Source: CAYFMP01 sp964344215 (GTDB lineage: Bacteria; Pseudomonadota; Alphaproteobacteria; Rhodospirillales; Casp-alpha2). Taken from it: 59,915 nt of DNA. Positions 7,877 to 17,949 of the stretch are shown here, piece by piece. Positions within the stretch are counted from its first letter, which is position 1. The number at the start of each line of letters is the position of its first letter. The notes beneath the pieces are model-generated. The model saw only the letters and a program-made list of their open reading frames with translations, did not search any database and was not told where the DNA came from. The stretch spans positions 1-59,915 of the forward strand of contig CAYFMP010000015.1 in NCBI GenBank assembly GCA_964344215.1, given 5' to 3'. The translations under genes and the position numbers were made by a program.

Positions 7877-9820
7877 TCATTCGCCGAGTCCCATCTGGAT
7901 GTAGCCGGTCGGACACACGTCCTGGCAGATATGGCAGCCGATGCATTTGGTGTAATCGGTATCGACGTAGCGGCCGACCGCGCGCTTGTCCTTCTTGACC
8001 CGGAAGATGGCGTCTTGCGGGCAGAACACCACGCAGTTATCGCACTCGAAGCACATCCCGCAGCTCATGCAGCGCCCGCCCTCGGCGATCGCCTGCTCTT
8101 CGTCGAGGTTGCGGATGCGCTCCTCGAAGTTGCCGAGCACCTCGGTGGCGTCGATGTGGCGTTCGTGGCGCCGGTTGCGGGCCTCGTAGCCGAAATGACC
8201 GAGGAACAGATCGCCGTGCGGAATGATCTGGCTGGCGGCGCGGTCCTCGTAGTTGTGGATGGCGAATTCGGAAGCCGACGTGCCGCGGGTCGGCGTATGG
8301 TCGTATTCCTCCGGATCCAAGTGGCGCTGGTGCAGCTCGGCCAGCAGGTTGAAGTGATGGACGTCGACCTTGGGCCGCTTGTCGGTCTCGGTGCCGGAGA
8401 GATAGCGGTGGATGCCCTCGGCGACGATCGAGCCGTGGCCGATGGCGGTGGTCAGCAGGTGGGGGCGGACGATGTCGCCGCCGGCGAAGTGGCCGGGCCG
8501 GTCCTTGACCTTGTAGGTGGGCTCGATGTCGATGAAACCGTTGCCGTTGTCGAGCTCCTCGACGCCGGCCAGGTCGCCCATCTGGCCGATTGCCGAAACG
8601 ATCAGGTCGCAGGCGATCTCGAACTCGGTGCCTTCGGTCGGCACCGGCGTCATGCCGTCCATCGTGCATTCGCACATCCTGAGCGCCACCGCCCGGCCGT
8701 CGTCGCCGGTGACGACTTCCAGGGGCATGACGCCGCCACGCAACTCGACGCCCTCGCGCTCGGCGTCGTCGCGCTCGCGTTCGGCCGCCGTCATCTCGGC
8801 GATCGGGAACAGCGACGTCAGCGTCGCGTTGACGCCCTCGCGGACCACGGTGCCGGCGACGTCGTGCGCCGTGTAGCCGAGCACCACGTTCTCTGGACGG
8901 TCGCTCTCGTTGACGGTCTCGATGTGGCCCAGGCGCCTGGCCACCGAGGCGACGTCGATCGAGGTGTCGCCGCCGCCGACCACGACGACGCGCTCGGAGA
9001 CGGCCTGCAGGGCGCCCTTGTTGAAGGCATCCAGGAAGGCGACGCCGGAGATGCAGTTGGGCGCGTCCGACCCCGGAACCGGCAGCGGCCGGCCGGTCTG
9101 GGCGCCGATCGCCCAGAAGACGGCGTCGAAGTCGGAATCCAGCTGCTCGATGCCGACGTCGTCTCCGATCCGGGTTTGCAGTCTGACCTCGACGCCCATG
9201 TCGACGATACGGCCGATTTCCGCATCCAGCATGTTCCTCGGCGTGCGGTAACCGGGAATGCCGTAGCGCATCATGCCGCCGAGCTCGGACTGCGATTCGA
9301 AGATGGTGACGGCATGGCCCAGGCGGCGCAGGTGGAAGGCGGCCGCCAGCCCGGCCGGGCCGCCGCCGACGATGGCGACCTTGTGGCCGGTGTCGGGACC
9401 GGGTTCGGCCAGCGCCAGCCCCTGGTTGATGGCCCAGTCGCCGACGTATTGCTCGACGGCGTTGATACCGACGTAATCGTCGACCTCGTTGCGGTTGCAG
9501 CCGTCCTCGCACGGCGCCGGGCAGACCCGGCCCATGGTGGCCGGGAACGGGTTGGCGTCGGCCATGCGCTCGAACGCGTATTGCTGCCACGACATGCCGT
9601 CGACCGGCGGCTTCTCCATGCCGCGGGCGATCGCCAGCCAGCCGCGGATGTCGTGGCCCGACGGGCAACTGCCCTGGCACGGCGGCGTGCGGTGCACGTA
9701 GGTCGGGCATTTGTGGGAATGGCCGGCGGTCAGGATCTTCTCGGTCCACGGCCTCGGCACATCGTCGCCGTCCTTGAACTTGCGGTGGGTGAGCAGGGTG
9801 CTGTCCGACATTTCGCTCAT
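7877..9820 (-). CDS. dsrL: DsrL paralogue A, iron-sulfur flavoprotein
   Basis: This 647-residue protein has the same domain order as the copy at 5808-7742: an N-terminal Cys-rich domain, FAD motif VGGGPAG (151-157), a second Rossmann motif GGGDTSID (282-289), and a C-terminal pair of [4Fe-4S] motifs (CMSCGMCFECDNC, CIGCHICQDVCP). It sits in the usual dsrL position right after dsrK (30 bp). At the nucleotide-binding loop it has TSLFPIAEMTAA (335-346) instead of YRR, so it is predicted to prefer NAD(H), as reported for Allochromatium-type DsrL. It is expected to pass electrons from DsrAB/DsrC sulfur oxidation to NAD+. Confidence 0.92.
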   Translation of the reverse strand: MSEMSDSTLLTHRKFKDGDDVPRPWTEKILTAGHSHKCPTYVHRTPPCQGSCPSGHDIRGWLAIARGMEKPPVDGMSWQQYAFERMADANPFPATMGRVCPAPCEDGCNRNEVDDYVGINAVEQYVGDWAINQGLALAEPGPDTGHKVAIVGGGPAGLAAAFHLRRLGHAVTIFESQSELGGMMRYGIPGYRTPRNMLDAEIGRIVDMGVEVRLQTRIGDDVGIEQLDSDFDAVFWAIGAQTGRPLPVPGSDAPNCISGVAFLDAFNKGALQAVSERVVVVGGGDTSIDVASVARRLGHIETVNESDRPENVVLGYTAHDVAGTVVREGVNATLTSLFPIAEMTAAERERDDAEREGVELRGGVMPLEVVTGDDGRAVALRMCECTMDGMTPVPTEGTEFEIACDLIVSAIGQMGDLAGVEELDNGNGFIDIEPTYKVKDRPGHFAGGDIVRPHLLTTAIGHGSIVAEGIHRYLSGTETDKRPKVDVHHFNLLAELHQRHLDPEEYDHTPTRGTSASEFAIHNYEDRAASQIIPHGDLFLGHFGYEARNRRHERHIDATEVLGNFEERIRNLDEEQAIAEGGRCMSCGMCFECDNCVVFCPQDAIFRVKKDKRAVGRYVDTDYTKCIGCHICQDVCPTGYIQMGLGE

Positions 9821-9850
9821 CTGGGGGGTCCTTCCGTCCGCTCGGGGCCG

Positions 9851-11479
<1,629 letters not shown>

Positions 11480-11490
11480 GGCGGCGCCTC

Positions 11491-12243
11491 CTAGCCTGAC
11501 GCCCGTTCGCCGGCGCCGGCCTTCAAATCGGCCGCCCAGGCGGCGATATGGCGTTTTTCACGGGGGTTGTCGATTTGGTTGCGGGTCGGGCTGAAGAAGA
11601 CGCCGGGCGCGTGAAGCAGCTTCGAGAACGGGAACACGACCATCAACACGATGACCAGTCCGAGATGGGCCAACAGCACCGGATCGGCCGGCAGCGGCTG
11701 CCAGTCGAACCGCATCAGGCCCAGCATGAAGGCCTTGAGGGCGACGATATCGGTGCGCGCCACGTAACGCATGAGGAGTCCGCTCAAGCCGATGCCGGCG
11801 ATCAGCGCCAGCATCAGGTGGTCGGAGGGGTTGGTGACGTAGCGCACCCGCTCGACGGCAAACCGCCGAAACCACAGGCCGGCGAGGCCGGCGACGAGGG
11901 CGAACCCGGCGTAGGTGCCGAGCAGCTGCACCCACAGGTTATCGACCCAGAACCAGACCGGTTCGGTGAAATAACGAAGATGCCGGACCACGACCAGGGC
12001 GAGGGCGGCGTGGAACATCCAGCCGAACAGCCAGATCCACTTGTTGGCGCGGAACAGGCTGTGGAACAACACCACTTCGAGGACGAGCCGCCAGACCACG
12101 CCGCCGGCCGTGGTCGGGGCCGGCGTCGTCGCGATCTTCAAAGGCGCGGGTGTGACGGCGTACTGTCTGATCTTGTAGGCCAGGCCGCCGACCAGGACGG
12201 CGGCGGCGAGGTAGAACAGAATGGCGTATACCGCGGTTAGCAT
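11491..12243 (-). CDS. dsrM: DsrM, NarI-like b-type cytochrome membrane subunit
   Basis: This 250-residue protein has about five transmembrane helices and histidines in the second and later helices (FHSLFR, MFHAAL, VRHLRYF). These are typical haem b ligands of the NarI/HdrE family. It anchors DsrK and connects it to the quinone pool. The length is at the short end for DsrM. It follows dsrC after a 69-bp spacer containing two hairpins, and is followed closely by dsrK. Confidence 0.92.
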   Translation of the reverse strand: MLTAVYAILFYLAAAVLVGGLAYKIRQYAVTPAPLKIATTPAPTTAGGVVWRLVLEVVLFHSLFRANKWIWLFGWMFHAALALVVVRHLRYFTEPVWFWVDNLWVQLLGTYAGFALVAGLAGLWFRRFAVERVRYVTNPSDHLMLALIAGIGLSGLLMRYVARTDIVALKAFMLGLMRFDWQPLPADPVLLAHLGLVIVLMVVFPFSKLLHAPGVFFSPTRNQIDNPREKRHIAAWAADLKAGAGERASG

Positions 12244-12253
12244 GCCCCTTCCG

Positions 12254-12292
12254 CCCCGGCTGCGCCGGGGTGGCTCCTGCCCGAAACGGGCC
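12254..12292 (-). terminator. Two GC-rich hairpins between dsrC and dsrM
   Basis: A CCCCGG/CCGGGG stem (12254-12259 with 12265-12270, 5-nt loop) and a GCCCG-AAA-CGGGC stem (12279-12291) lie in the 69-bp spacer. Neither has a U-tract. They are likelier to act as 3' stabilisers or partial attenuators, keeping dsrC mRNA abundant relative to dsrMK, than as full terminators. Confidence 0.45.
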
Positions 12293-12312
12293 TAAGAGTA
12301 CGTGGCGGCCGC

Positions 12313-12645
12313 TTAGACGCAGCCGGTCGGCTTCGGCAGGCCGGCGATTTTGCAGGCCTGTTTGGCGGGACCGTAGGGGAACAGTTCGTAGAGGTACTTG
12401 CTGTTGCCCTTGTCCGGACCCAGCGACTTCTTGACCGCCTTGGTCAGAACCCGGACGGCCGGCGCAATCTGGTATTCCTCGTAGTAATTGCGCAGGAAGT
12501 TGACGACTTCCCAGTGGTCGTCAGTCATGTCGATGTTTTCGTCCTGGGCGATGAGGTCGGCTAGTTCCTTGCTCCAGACGCTGATGTCGGTGATGTAGCC
12601 CTCTTCATCGGCCGGGACGATCTGGCCGTTCAGGTTGTACTCCAT
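12313..12645 (-). CDS. dsrC: DsrC, sulfur-carrier protein (TusE family)
   Basis: This 110-residue protein ends in the flexible arm with both functional cysteines (C98 and penultimate C109, spacing 11). This is the signature of true DsrC as opposed to TusE-only forms. DsrC accepts sulfur from DsrEFH, presents it to DsrAB as a persulfide/trisulfide, and is recycled by DsrMK. A good ribosome site (GGAGGA) precedes the ATG. The 49-bp spacer to dsrH has a run of eight T on the coding strand. Confidence 0.96.
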   Translation of the reverse strand: MEYNLNGQIVPADEEGYITDISVWSKELADLIAQDENIDMTDDHWEVVNFLRNYYEEYQIAPAVRVLTKAVKKSLGPDKGNSKYLYELFPYGPAKQACKIAGLPKPTGCV

Positions 12646-12694
12646 GGGTGTTGTCCTCCGTCTCTAGAATAATCTTCCAAAAAAAAGTGTCGTC

Positions 12695-13015
12695 TCAGAG
12701 CCACGCCTGGCTGGCGTCGTGCTCCGCCGCCAGATCGACAAATCCGGCGTAGTCGACGACCGTGATGCCGTCGACCAGCGGTTTCCCGCTTAATCCCCGG
12801 GCGTCGAGGTCGGGGCCGAGGGCGTAGAACGCGAAATCGTCCATACGCCCCGAGATCTCGTCGCTGAACGCGGTTCCGGACAACGCCGCCAGAACGCCGT
12901 CCTCGATCAACAGGACGGCGCTGCCTTTGGCTGCCAGCCTCAGGCAGGCTGCCAGCGAGTTCTTCTCGAACGGCGATTTGTTCACCGTATGCAAGACTTT
13001 GCGATTGTCGCTCAT
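12695..13015 (-). CDS. dsrH: DsrH, subunit of DsrEFH sulfurtransferase (TusB family)
   Basis: A 106-residue TusB/DsrH-type small protein with a single conserved-looking cysteine, C24 (LAACLRLA). It forms the DsrE2F2H2 hexamer with the two genes upstream and helps relay persulfide sulfur to DsrC. Its start overlaps the dsrF stop (ATGA at 13012-13015). Confidence 0.93.
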   Translation of the reverse strand: MSDNRKVLHTVNKSPFEKNSLAACLRLAAKGSAVLLIEDGVLAALSGTAFSDEISGRMDDFAFYALGPDLDARGLSGKPLVDGITVVDYAGFVDLAAEHDASQAWL

Positions 13016-13440
13016 CCCGAAAGCACCACTTCCTGTTCGTTCATCAATGCCGACATCTCCTCGGTGTCAAGCACCTCGACGTCGACCACGAAGTCGTCCG
13101 CGGTTAGGCCGCGGGCCTCTATCGAGTCCTTGTCGACGACGATGCGCCACTCCATGTCCATGTCCGGGTCCTCGTCGGCGTCTTCCTTCTCCATCTCGAC
13201 GGCGCCGTAGGTCGGCGAGAAGTTCTTCATGCCGAGCGCCTTGGTGTCGTGACCCTTGACGATCTGATAGACGCCGTCGTCGATGAAGGCGATCACCGCG
13301 TGCTGTTCGAAGGCGGCCGAAATGAGGATCATTTCGAGAACCTCCAGTGCATAGATCGTACCATAAGGTGCCTTACGGTTGACGAACATGAACCTCTTCA
13401 TGACGCCTTCGATGTCGAAGTTGATTTCGGCTTGATCCAT
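13012..13440 (-). CDS. dsrF: DsrF, subunit of DsrEFH sulfurtransferase (TusC family)
   Basis: A 142-residue TusC-like protein, recognisable by FVNRKAPYGTIYA and GMKNFSPTYG. It contains no cysteine, so it must be a structural partner of DsrE. An internal ATG at 13401 has a better upstream purine stretch and would give a protein starting MKRFMFVNRKAPYG. The first 13 residues are therefore uncertain. It lies 6 bp after dsrE and overlaps dsrH by 4 bp. Confidence 0.93.
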   Translation of the reverse strand: MDQAEINFDIEGVMKRFMFVNRKAPYGTIYALEVLEMILISAAFEQHAVIAFIDDGVYQIVKGHDTKALGMKNFSPTYGAVEMEKEDADEDPDMDMEWRIVVDKDSIEARGLTADDFVVDVEVLDTEEMSALMNEQEVVLSG

Positions 13441-13446
13441 GGAAAA

Positions 13447-13806
13447 TTAGTCCCCGAATACGACCGTGCGGTCGGCTGCCATCCCCAGCTCGATGAGTTG
13501 ACCGAGGCCGGAGATGCGAAATCCCTCGGCCAGAATGTCGTCCTTGATGCCGCGCCGCAAGGCGGCGGCGACGCAGACGACGAGATCGACGTTGTGTTCC
13601 TTGGCCAGATCGCCCCACAGCTCGACCAGGTTGCGGTCGTCGGACTGCGGTTCGGACAGCCTGTTGGCGTTATTGACGCCGTCGTAATAGAAGAACACCC
13701 GCAAGACCTGATGGCCCTTGTCGATGGCGGCCTTGGTGAAATGGTAGGCCGAATCGGAGGCCTGGTGGGTGAACGGGCCTTCGTTGACCAGTATTCCGAA
13801 CTTCAT
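13447..13806 (-). CDS. dsrE: DsrE, persulfide-carrying subunit of DsrEFH (TusD family)
   Basis: This 119-residue protein has its cysteine at position 78 (VVCVAAALRRGI), the same number as the active Cys of Allochromatium DsrE. It receives sulfur, probably from TusA/DsrE2-type donors encoded at 26.8-28 kb, and transfers it to DsrC. It follows dsrB after a 39-bp gap. Confidence 0.95.
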   Translation of the reverse strand: MKFGILVNEGPFTHQASDSAYHFTKAAIDKGHQVLRVFFYYDGVNNANRLSEPQSDDRNLVELWGDLAKEHNVDLVVCVAAALRRGIKDDILAEGFRISGLGQLIELGMAADRTVVFGD

Positions 13807-13845
13807 GACGATCGCTCCGTGGTCTCGGTTTCGTCGGCCACTGGC

Positions 13846-14938
13846 CTAGAAGTGAATGTGGGTCGAGGCGTTGAGTGCTTCGCGGCCACCACGGTAGTCG
13901 TCGATATGGTGCTTGGTGAACGCCATGTCGGTCATCTCGAAGAAGCGCGGCCAGCCGATGCGGTCGATCCATTCGCCGACCCGCTCCCAATCGCGGGCGT
14001 CTTCCTTGTAGGCGTAGAGAATCTTCTTGACGATCTCGGCGACCTCGGGCCAGCGCGGCGGATTGTTGGGCAGGCCGCGACCAGCTTGTGAAAGGTCGGC
14101 TTCGAACGCGCATTCGAGTGCTTGCCGCCGACCCAGATGGCCAGCTTGGTCGATTCGTCCGAGTTGATCTGCATCGGCGGGCACGGCGGATAGCAGGCGC
14201 CGCAGCAGATGCATTTCTTCTCGTCGACCTCGAGCGACGCCTTGCCGTTGACCATGGCCGGGCGGATCGCCGCCACCGGGCAGCGGGCGACGACGGCCGG
14301 GCGCTCGCAGACGTTGGCNNNNNNNNNNNNNNNNNNNNNNNNNNNNNNNNNNNNNNNNNNNNNNNNNNNNNNNNNNNNNNNNNNNNNNNNNNNNNNNNNN
14401 NNNNGTTGATCTGACAGCACGACGTGGTGATGCGCACCCGGTTCGGCATCTCCTCGTGGGTGAACTCGTCGAACAGTTCGTCCATCAGCGATTTGACGAC
14501 GCCGGAAGCGTCGGTGCCCGGGATGTCGCAATGCAGCCAGCCCTGGGTGTGCGAGATCATCGACACCGAGTTGCCGGTGCCGCCGACCGGAAAGCCCTCC
14601 GCTTCCAGCTTGTCGATCAGCGGCTGCACCTTGTCCTCCGAGCTCAGCATGAACTCGATGTTGGAGCGCGTCGTGAAGCGGACGTGGCTTTCGGCGAACT
14701 CGTCGGCGATGTCGCACAGCTTGCGGATCGTGAAGACGTCCATCTGACGCTGGGTGCCGGCGCGCACGGTCCACACTTCGTCGCCGCCCTTGGCCACATG
14801 ATGCAGGACGCCCGGACGCAGGCGGTCATGCCAATCCCAATTGCCGTAGTTCTTCTTCAGCACCGGATGCATCAAGGGAAACGGGTCCGGCACGCCTGTT
14901 TCGTCGGGACGACGGGGTTCGGTTTGTGTTTCGGTCAT
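13846..14938 (-). CDS. dsrB: DsrB, beta subunit of reverse dissimilatory sulfite reductase (gap and frameshift)
   Basis: The N-terminal 178 codons (14938-14405) include HPVLKKNYG, RFTTRSNIEF and RITTSCCQIN. After an 86-N gap the gene resumes with ANVCERP, a ferredoxin domain (CICCGACYPPCPP) and GGKHSNARSKPTFHKLVA. Near 14080 one base appears to be missing: the frame moves from KLVA to GLPNNPPRWPEV and ends NASTHIHF at 13846. The joined protein would be about 360 residues, normal for DsrB. The broken frame is probably a sequencing or assembly error next to the gap. With DsrA it oxidises DsrC-bound sulfur to sulfite. Confidence 0.92.
14319..14404. other. Assembly gap (86 N) inside dsrB
   Basis: Undetermined bases covering the region between SCCQIN and ANVCERP of DsrB. 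This is where family members carry about 24-28 residues with sirohaem-site elements. The frame is not kept across the Ns, so the stated gap length is an estimate. Confidence 0.99.
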
Positions 14939-15052
14939 CGCAAGCTTTCCAGTCCTTCAAATCGTGCCGCCGAAAGGAGAGTTGGGCGGTCCCGGTAACG
15001 GCCGGGAGCCACCTCCACCCGGGGCGGAGTGTTGTATCGTCGCGGGCGCCTC

Positions 15053-16315
15053 CTACTCGGCAGCGGCTACCGCTCCTTCCGCTTCCCTGCGCTGGCGCCA
15101 CTTGTCCGCTTCCTCGTCGAAGTCGTCGGTGCGGACGAAGGAATTGGTGCGCGGATGCGAGATCATGTTCGGGTCGACCTCGATTTCGAGAGCTTCGAGG
15201 AAGTTGGAAAGCCCGATGCGGTCGATGGTCTCGCCAATGCGTTCGTGCTCGAGCGCGTTCTCGGCGAAGAAGTCGATGACGCTCTCGGCCAACTCCTCGA
15301 GCTTCTCGAAGTCCTCGTCGGTGTCGAGCTTCATGAACGGGATGATGACGGTACCCATCAGGTCGCCGATCTTCAAAGAGCGCTTGCCGCCGATGAGAAC
15401 GCTGATGCCGCGGTCGTCGCCCGGCGACAAGGCTTTGGTCATGACGTTGATGCAATGCATGCAGCGCACGCAGCTCGGGTTGTCGACGTCCAAGGTGTCG
15501 TCGTCGTTCAAAGACAACGCGTTGGTCGGGCAGCGGGCGATGACGTTGTCGATCATGTACTTGCGGCCGACCTTGTCGATGTAGGCCTTGACCTCGTCCT
15601 GCTTGACCTTCATGTCGTCGCGCCAGGTGCCGATGACCGCGAAATCGGAGCGGTGGATGGCGTTGACGCAGTCGTTCGGGCAGCCCGAGAACTTGAACTT
15701 GAACTTATACGGCAGAGCCGGGCGGTGCATCTCGTCGAGGAACGCGTTGATGACGGTGCGGTGGGCGCGGACCTCGTCGTAGCACGACTGCTCGCAGCGG
15801 GCGTGGCCGACGCAGCTCATCGAGGTGCGCAGCGCCGGGCCGGCGCCGCCGAGGTCGAGGCCGATCTCGTTGAGGTCGTCGAAGGCCTTTTGAACGTTCT
15901 CGGTCGAGCAGCCCTGGAACATGATGTCGCCGGACTGGCCGTGCAGCGCGATCAGGCCCGAGCCGTGCTCTTCCCAGATGTCGCACATCTTGCGGAGCAG
16001 GTCGGTGTCGTAGTGCATGCCGGCCGGCGGCTGCACGCGGAGCGTATGGAACTCGGAAGAGGCCGGGAACTTCTCGGCGACCTCGGAGAAGCGCGGAATG
16101 ACGCCGCCGCCGTATCCGAAGACGCTGACCGTGCCGCCCTTCCAATACCCCCGTCGGGTCTCGTAGGAGTGCTCGAGCTGTCCCATCAGGTCGGTCATGA
16201 TCTCGCCGTTGTTGTCGTCCTTCACCGCGAGCCGCTTCAAACCCTCGATGAAACTCGGCCAGGGGCCGTCCTCGAGCTGATCGAGCAAGGGAGTATCATG
16301 TTGTTTCCGGGCCAT
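15053..16315 (-). CDS. dsrA: DsrA, alpha subunit of reverse dissimilatory sulfite reductase
   Basis: This 420-residue protein has the sirohaem-[4Fe-4S] ligands C168-x5-C174 (SCVGHARC) and C212-x3-C216 (GCPNDC). An inserted ferredoxin domain (RCPTNALSL, SCVRCMHCINV) follows. The catalytic sirohaem sits in DsrAB in the cytoplasm. In sulfur oxidisers the enzyme runs in the oxidative direction, releasing sulfite. Oxidative type is inferred from the presence of dsrEFH and dsrL, which sulfate reducers of the classic type lack. A strong ribosome site (GGAGGA) lies 5 nt before the ATG. It is the first gene of the operon, about 115 nt below the predicted promoter. Confidence 0.96.
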   Translation of the reverse strand: MARKQHDTPLLDQLEDGPWPSFIEGLKRLAVKDDNNGEIMTDLMGQLEHSYETRRGYWKGGTVSVFGYGGGVIPRFSEVAEKFPASSEFHTLRVQPPAGMHYDTDLLRKMCDIWEEHGSGLIALHGQSGDIMFQGCSTENVQKAFDDLNEIGLDLGGAGPALRTSMSCVGHARCEQSCYDEVRAHRTVINAFLDEMHRPALPYKFKFKFSGCPNDCVNAIHRSDFAVIGTWRDDMKVKQDEVKAYIDKVGRKYMIDNVIARCPTNALSLNDDDTLDVDNPSCVRCMHCINVMTKALSPGDDRGISVLIGGKRSLKIGDLMGTVIIPFMKLDTDEDFEKLEELAESVIDFFAENALEHERIGETIDRIGLSNFLEALEIEVDPNMISHPRTNSFVRTDDFDEEADKWRQRREAEGAVAAAE

Positions 16316-16436
16316 GGTTTTCCTCCATTCGCCTGCCGGGAGCCGTGATAGAGCCGGATTCCCCGTCTGTTATTCCCCGCGGAGATGTTCCCGCGTTTAC
16401 CGTCGCGTCGCCATTGGGCCGCAATCGGCTGGACAC

Positions 16437-16466
16437 ATCATATTCGAAAAATATAGATTATCAAGT
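16437..16466 (-). promoter_or_regulatory. dsr operon promoter with putative operator
   Basis: Read on the minus strand, this 30-bp element has a -35 TTGATA, a 16-nt spacer and a -10 TATGAT. The leader to dsrA is about 115 nt. It is identical at 25 of 30 positions to the element before soxX (21901-21930), including both boxes and the CGAA just before the -10. The extended match beyond the two hexamers suggests a common regulator. The element also lies upstream of the divergent TauD gene. The rest of 16316-16529 is non-coding. Confidence 0.75.
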
Positions 16467-16529
16467 GCCGCGTGTCTATTGCATCTTACCCACAAAATTT
16501 TAGGGGATTTGGAATTGCCGAACCGGCCG

Positions 16530-17498
16530 ATGACTCCTAGATTCCTGTCGAGAATGGAACCTTCGCCTCCGATCCCCGGCTCGCCCGCCGCCGCCCCGGC
16601 ATCGGGTGGGGGGCCGTTCGACCTCGGCGACGAACCCGCCTATCGGGCGTGGCGGGACGCCAAGCTCGACGGCTATCCGCGCGTCATCGAAGACCTGACG
16701 GTGGAGATCGGCGACCCGGCCCGGCCCGGCGCCGAGCAGCTCGACACCATCGCGCAGGCCTGCGCCAAGGCCAACATGGCGGCCTACCGGGCGCCTGCCG
16801 ACACCGACAAGGACGCCGCGGTGACGCTGGCCCGGTGTCTCGGTCTCGAACGTCTCGACCGCACGCTCAACACGGCAGACGACCGCATCACCGAATTGCA
16901 GGTCGCCGACGGCGGCGCGGCGGCCGACTACATCCCCTATACGAACCGGCCCTTGAGTTGGCACACCGACGGTTACTACAACCCGCCCGACGCACAGGTC
17001 CGCGGCTTCCTGCTGCATTGCCGGCGGCCGGCCGCCAGCGGCGGCGTCAACGCCTTGCTCGATCCGGAGATCGTCTACATCCGGCTGCGCGACCGCGACC
17101 CCGGCCTGATCGCGACGCTGATGGAAGCCGACGCCATGACCATCCCGGCCAATATCGTCGACGGCGCCGAGTTGCGCGGGGCCGAGACCGGACCGGTGTT
17201 CTCGGTGATCGGCGGCCGGTTGCACATGCGCTACACGGCGCGCCGGCGCCATGTGGCGTGGAAGGACGATCGGCGAACCGAAACCGCCCGGCAATGCCTG
17301 GAGGAGGTCTTGAACGGAGGCGATCCATACACATTTACCTGTCGATTGGAAGCCGGCCAGGGGCTGGTCTGCAACAACGTGCTCCACAACAGGAGCGCAT
17401 TCGAGGACCCGGCCGACGGCGGGCCGGGGCGGCTCGTCTATCGGGCCCGGTTTCTCGACCGCGTCGCCGAGCGCCGGACGACTTCCGTGTTAGAGTGA
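16530..17498 (+). CDS. TauD/TfdA-like Fe(II)/2-oxoglutarate-dependent dioxygenase
   Basis: With the ATG at 16530 this is a 322-residue protein; an ATG at 16554 is an equally possible start, since neither has a strong ribosome site. The metal-binding facial triad is visible as H145-x-D147 (SWHTDGYY) and H286 (NNVLHNRSAF). Arginines R305/R307 (VYRARF) are suited to 2-oxoglutarate binding. TauD relatives hydroxylate small molecules, sometimes releasing sulfite from sulfonates. It is divergent from dsrA and leads a packed operon ending in cysG, so a link to Dsr or its cofactor is likely, but the substrate is unknown. Confidence 0.82.
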   Translation: MTPRFLSRMEPSPPIPGSPAAAPASGGGPFDLGDEPAYRAWRDAKLDGYPRVIEDLTVEIGDPARPGAEQLDTIAQACAKANMAAYRAPADTDKDAAVTLARCLGLERLDRTLNTADDRITELQVADGGAAADYIPYTNRPLSWHTDGYYNPPDAQVRGFLLHCRRPAASGGVNALLDPEIVYIRLRDRDPGLIATLMEADAMTIPANIVDGAELRGAETGPVFSVIGGRLHMRYTARRRHVAWKDDRRTETARQCLEEVLNGGDPYTFTCRLEAGQGLVCNNVLHNRSAFEDPADGGPGRLVYRARFLDRVAERRTTSVLE

Positions 17499-17527
17499 TC
17501 CCGATTTGAGAGGAGTACCCGTTCGGC

Positions 17528-17734
17528 ATGGCTGCACCACCGATCCTGCTTAGCGACATCATCATACAAAACCCGGACGTCAACTCGTTCGAAGGACTGA
17601 TCGCCGTCATCCGCCGCAAGGCCGAGGCCGGCGAGCGGTTTTTCCTGCAGATGGACCTGAAGCCCGATTACCGCGATACGCCCCGCGACTGGGAATTCCG
17701 GATCGAGGAGGCGTTCTCCTGGGGCGAGCGATGA
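17528..17734 (+). CDS. Small conserved-context protein of unknown function (68 aa)
   Basis: I do not recognise this 68-residue protein. It is soluble, with a short hydrophobic start (PPILLSDIIIQNP) and an acidic aromatic C-terminus (RDWEFRIEEAFSWGER). It has no cysteine, signal or membrane helix. A GAGGAG-type ribosome site precedes the ATG, and its stop overlaps the next start (ATGA). Its place between the dioxygenase and cysG, divergent from dsrA, suggests a role tied to sirohaem supply or Dsr function. Confidence 0.75.
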   Translation: MAAPPILLSDIIIQNPDVNSFEGLIAVIRRKAEAGERFFLQMDLKPDYRDTPRDWEFRIEEAFSWGER

Positions 17735-17949
17735 ACGAGCCGTCCCGCATGCTCGATTCGTTCCGCGCCCCTTTCGGGGCGACGGAAGTCGAACTGCTCG
17801 AGGTCGTCGAGGACGCCGGCGTGCGGCTGCTGCGGGTGCGGATTCGCGAAGGCAAGCGCTTCACCATCGTCGATCTCGACCCGGCGACGGCGGCCGGCCT
17901 CGGCGGCGCCATCGCCGCCTGGGCCGACAACGAAGGCGGCCGTCCATGA
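17731..17949 (+). CDS. Small protein, possibly DUF6967-like (72 aa)
   Basis: A 72-residue protein with the pattern LDSFRAPFG...VELLEV...GVRLLRVRIREGKRFTIVDLDPATA. It looks like a compact beta-rich domain with an alpha-helical end (AAWAD). The resemblance to DUF6967 is from memory and unverified. It overlaps its neighbours by 4 bp on both sides (ATGA at 17731 and 17946), so it is translated with cysG. It has no cysteine and no membrane segment; the function is unknown. Confidence 0.75.
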   Translation: MNEPSRMLDSFRAPFGATEVELLEVVEDAGVRLLRVRIREGKRFTIVDLDPATAAGLGGAIAAWADNEGGRP

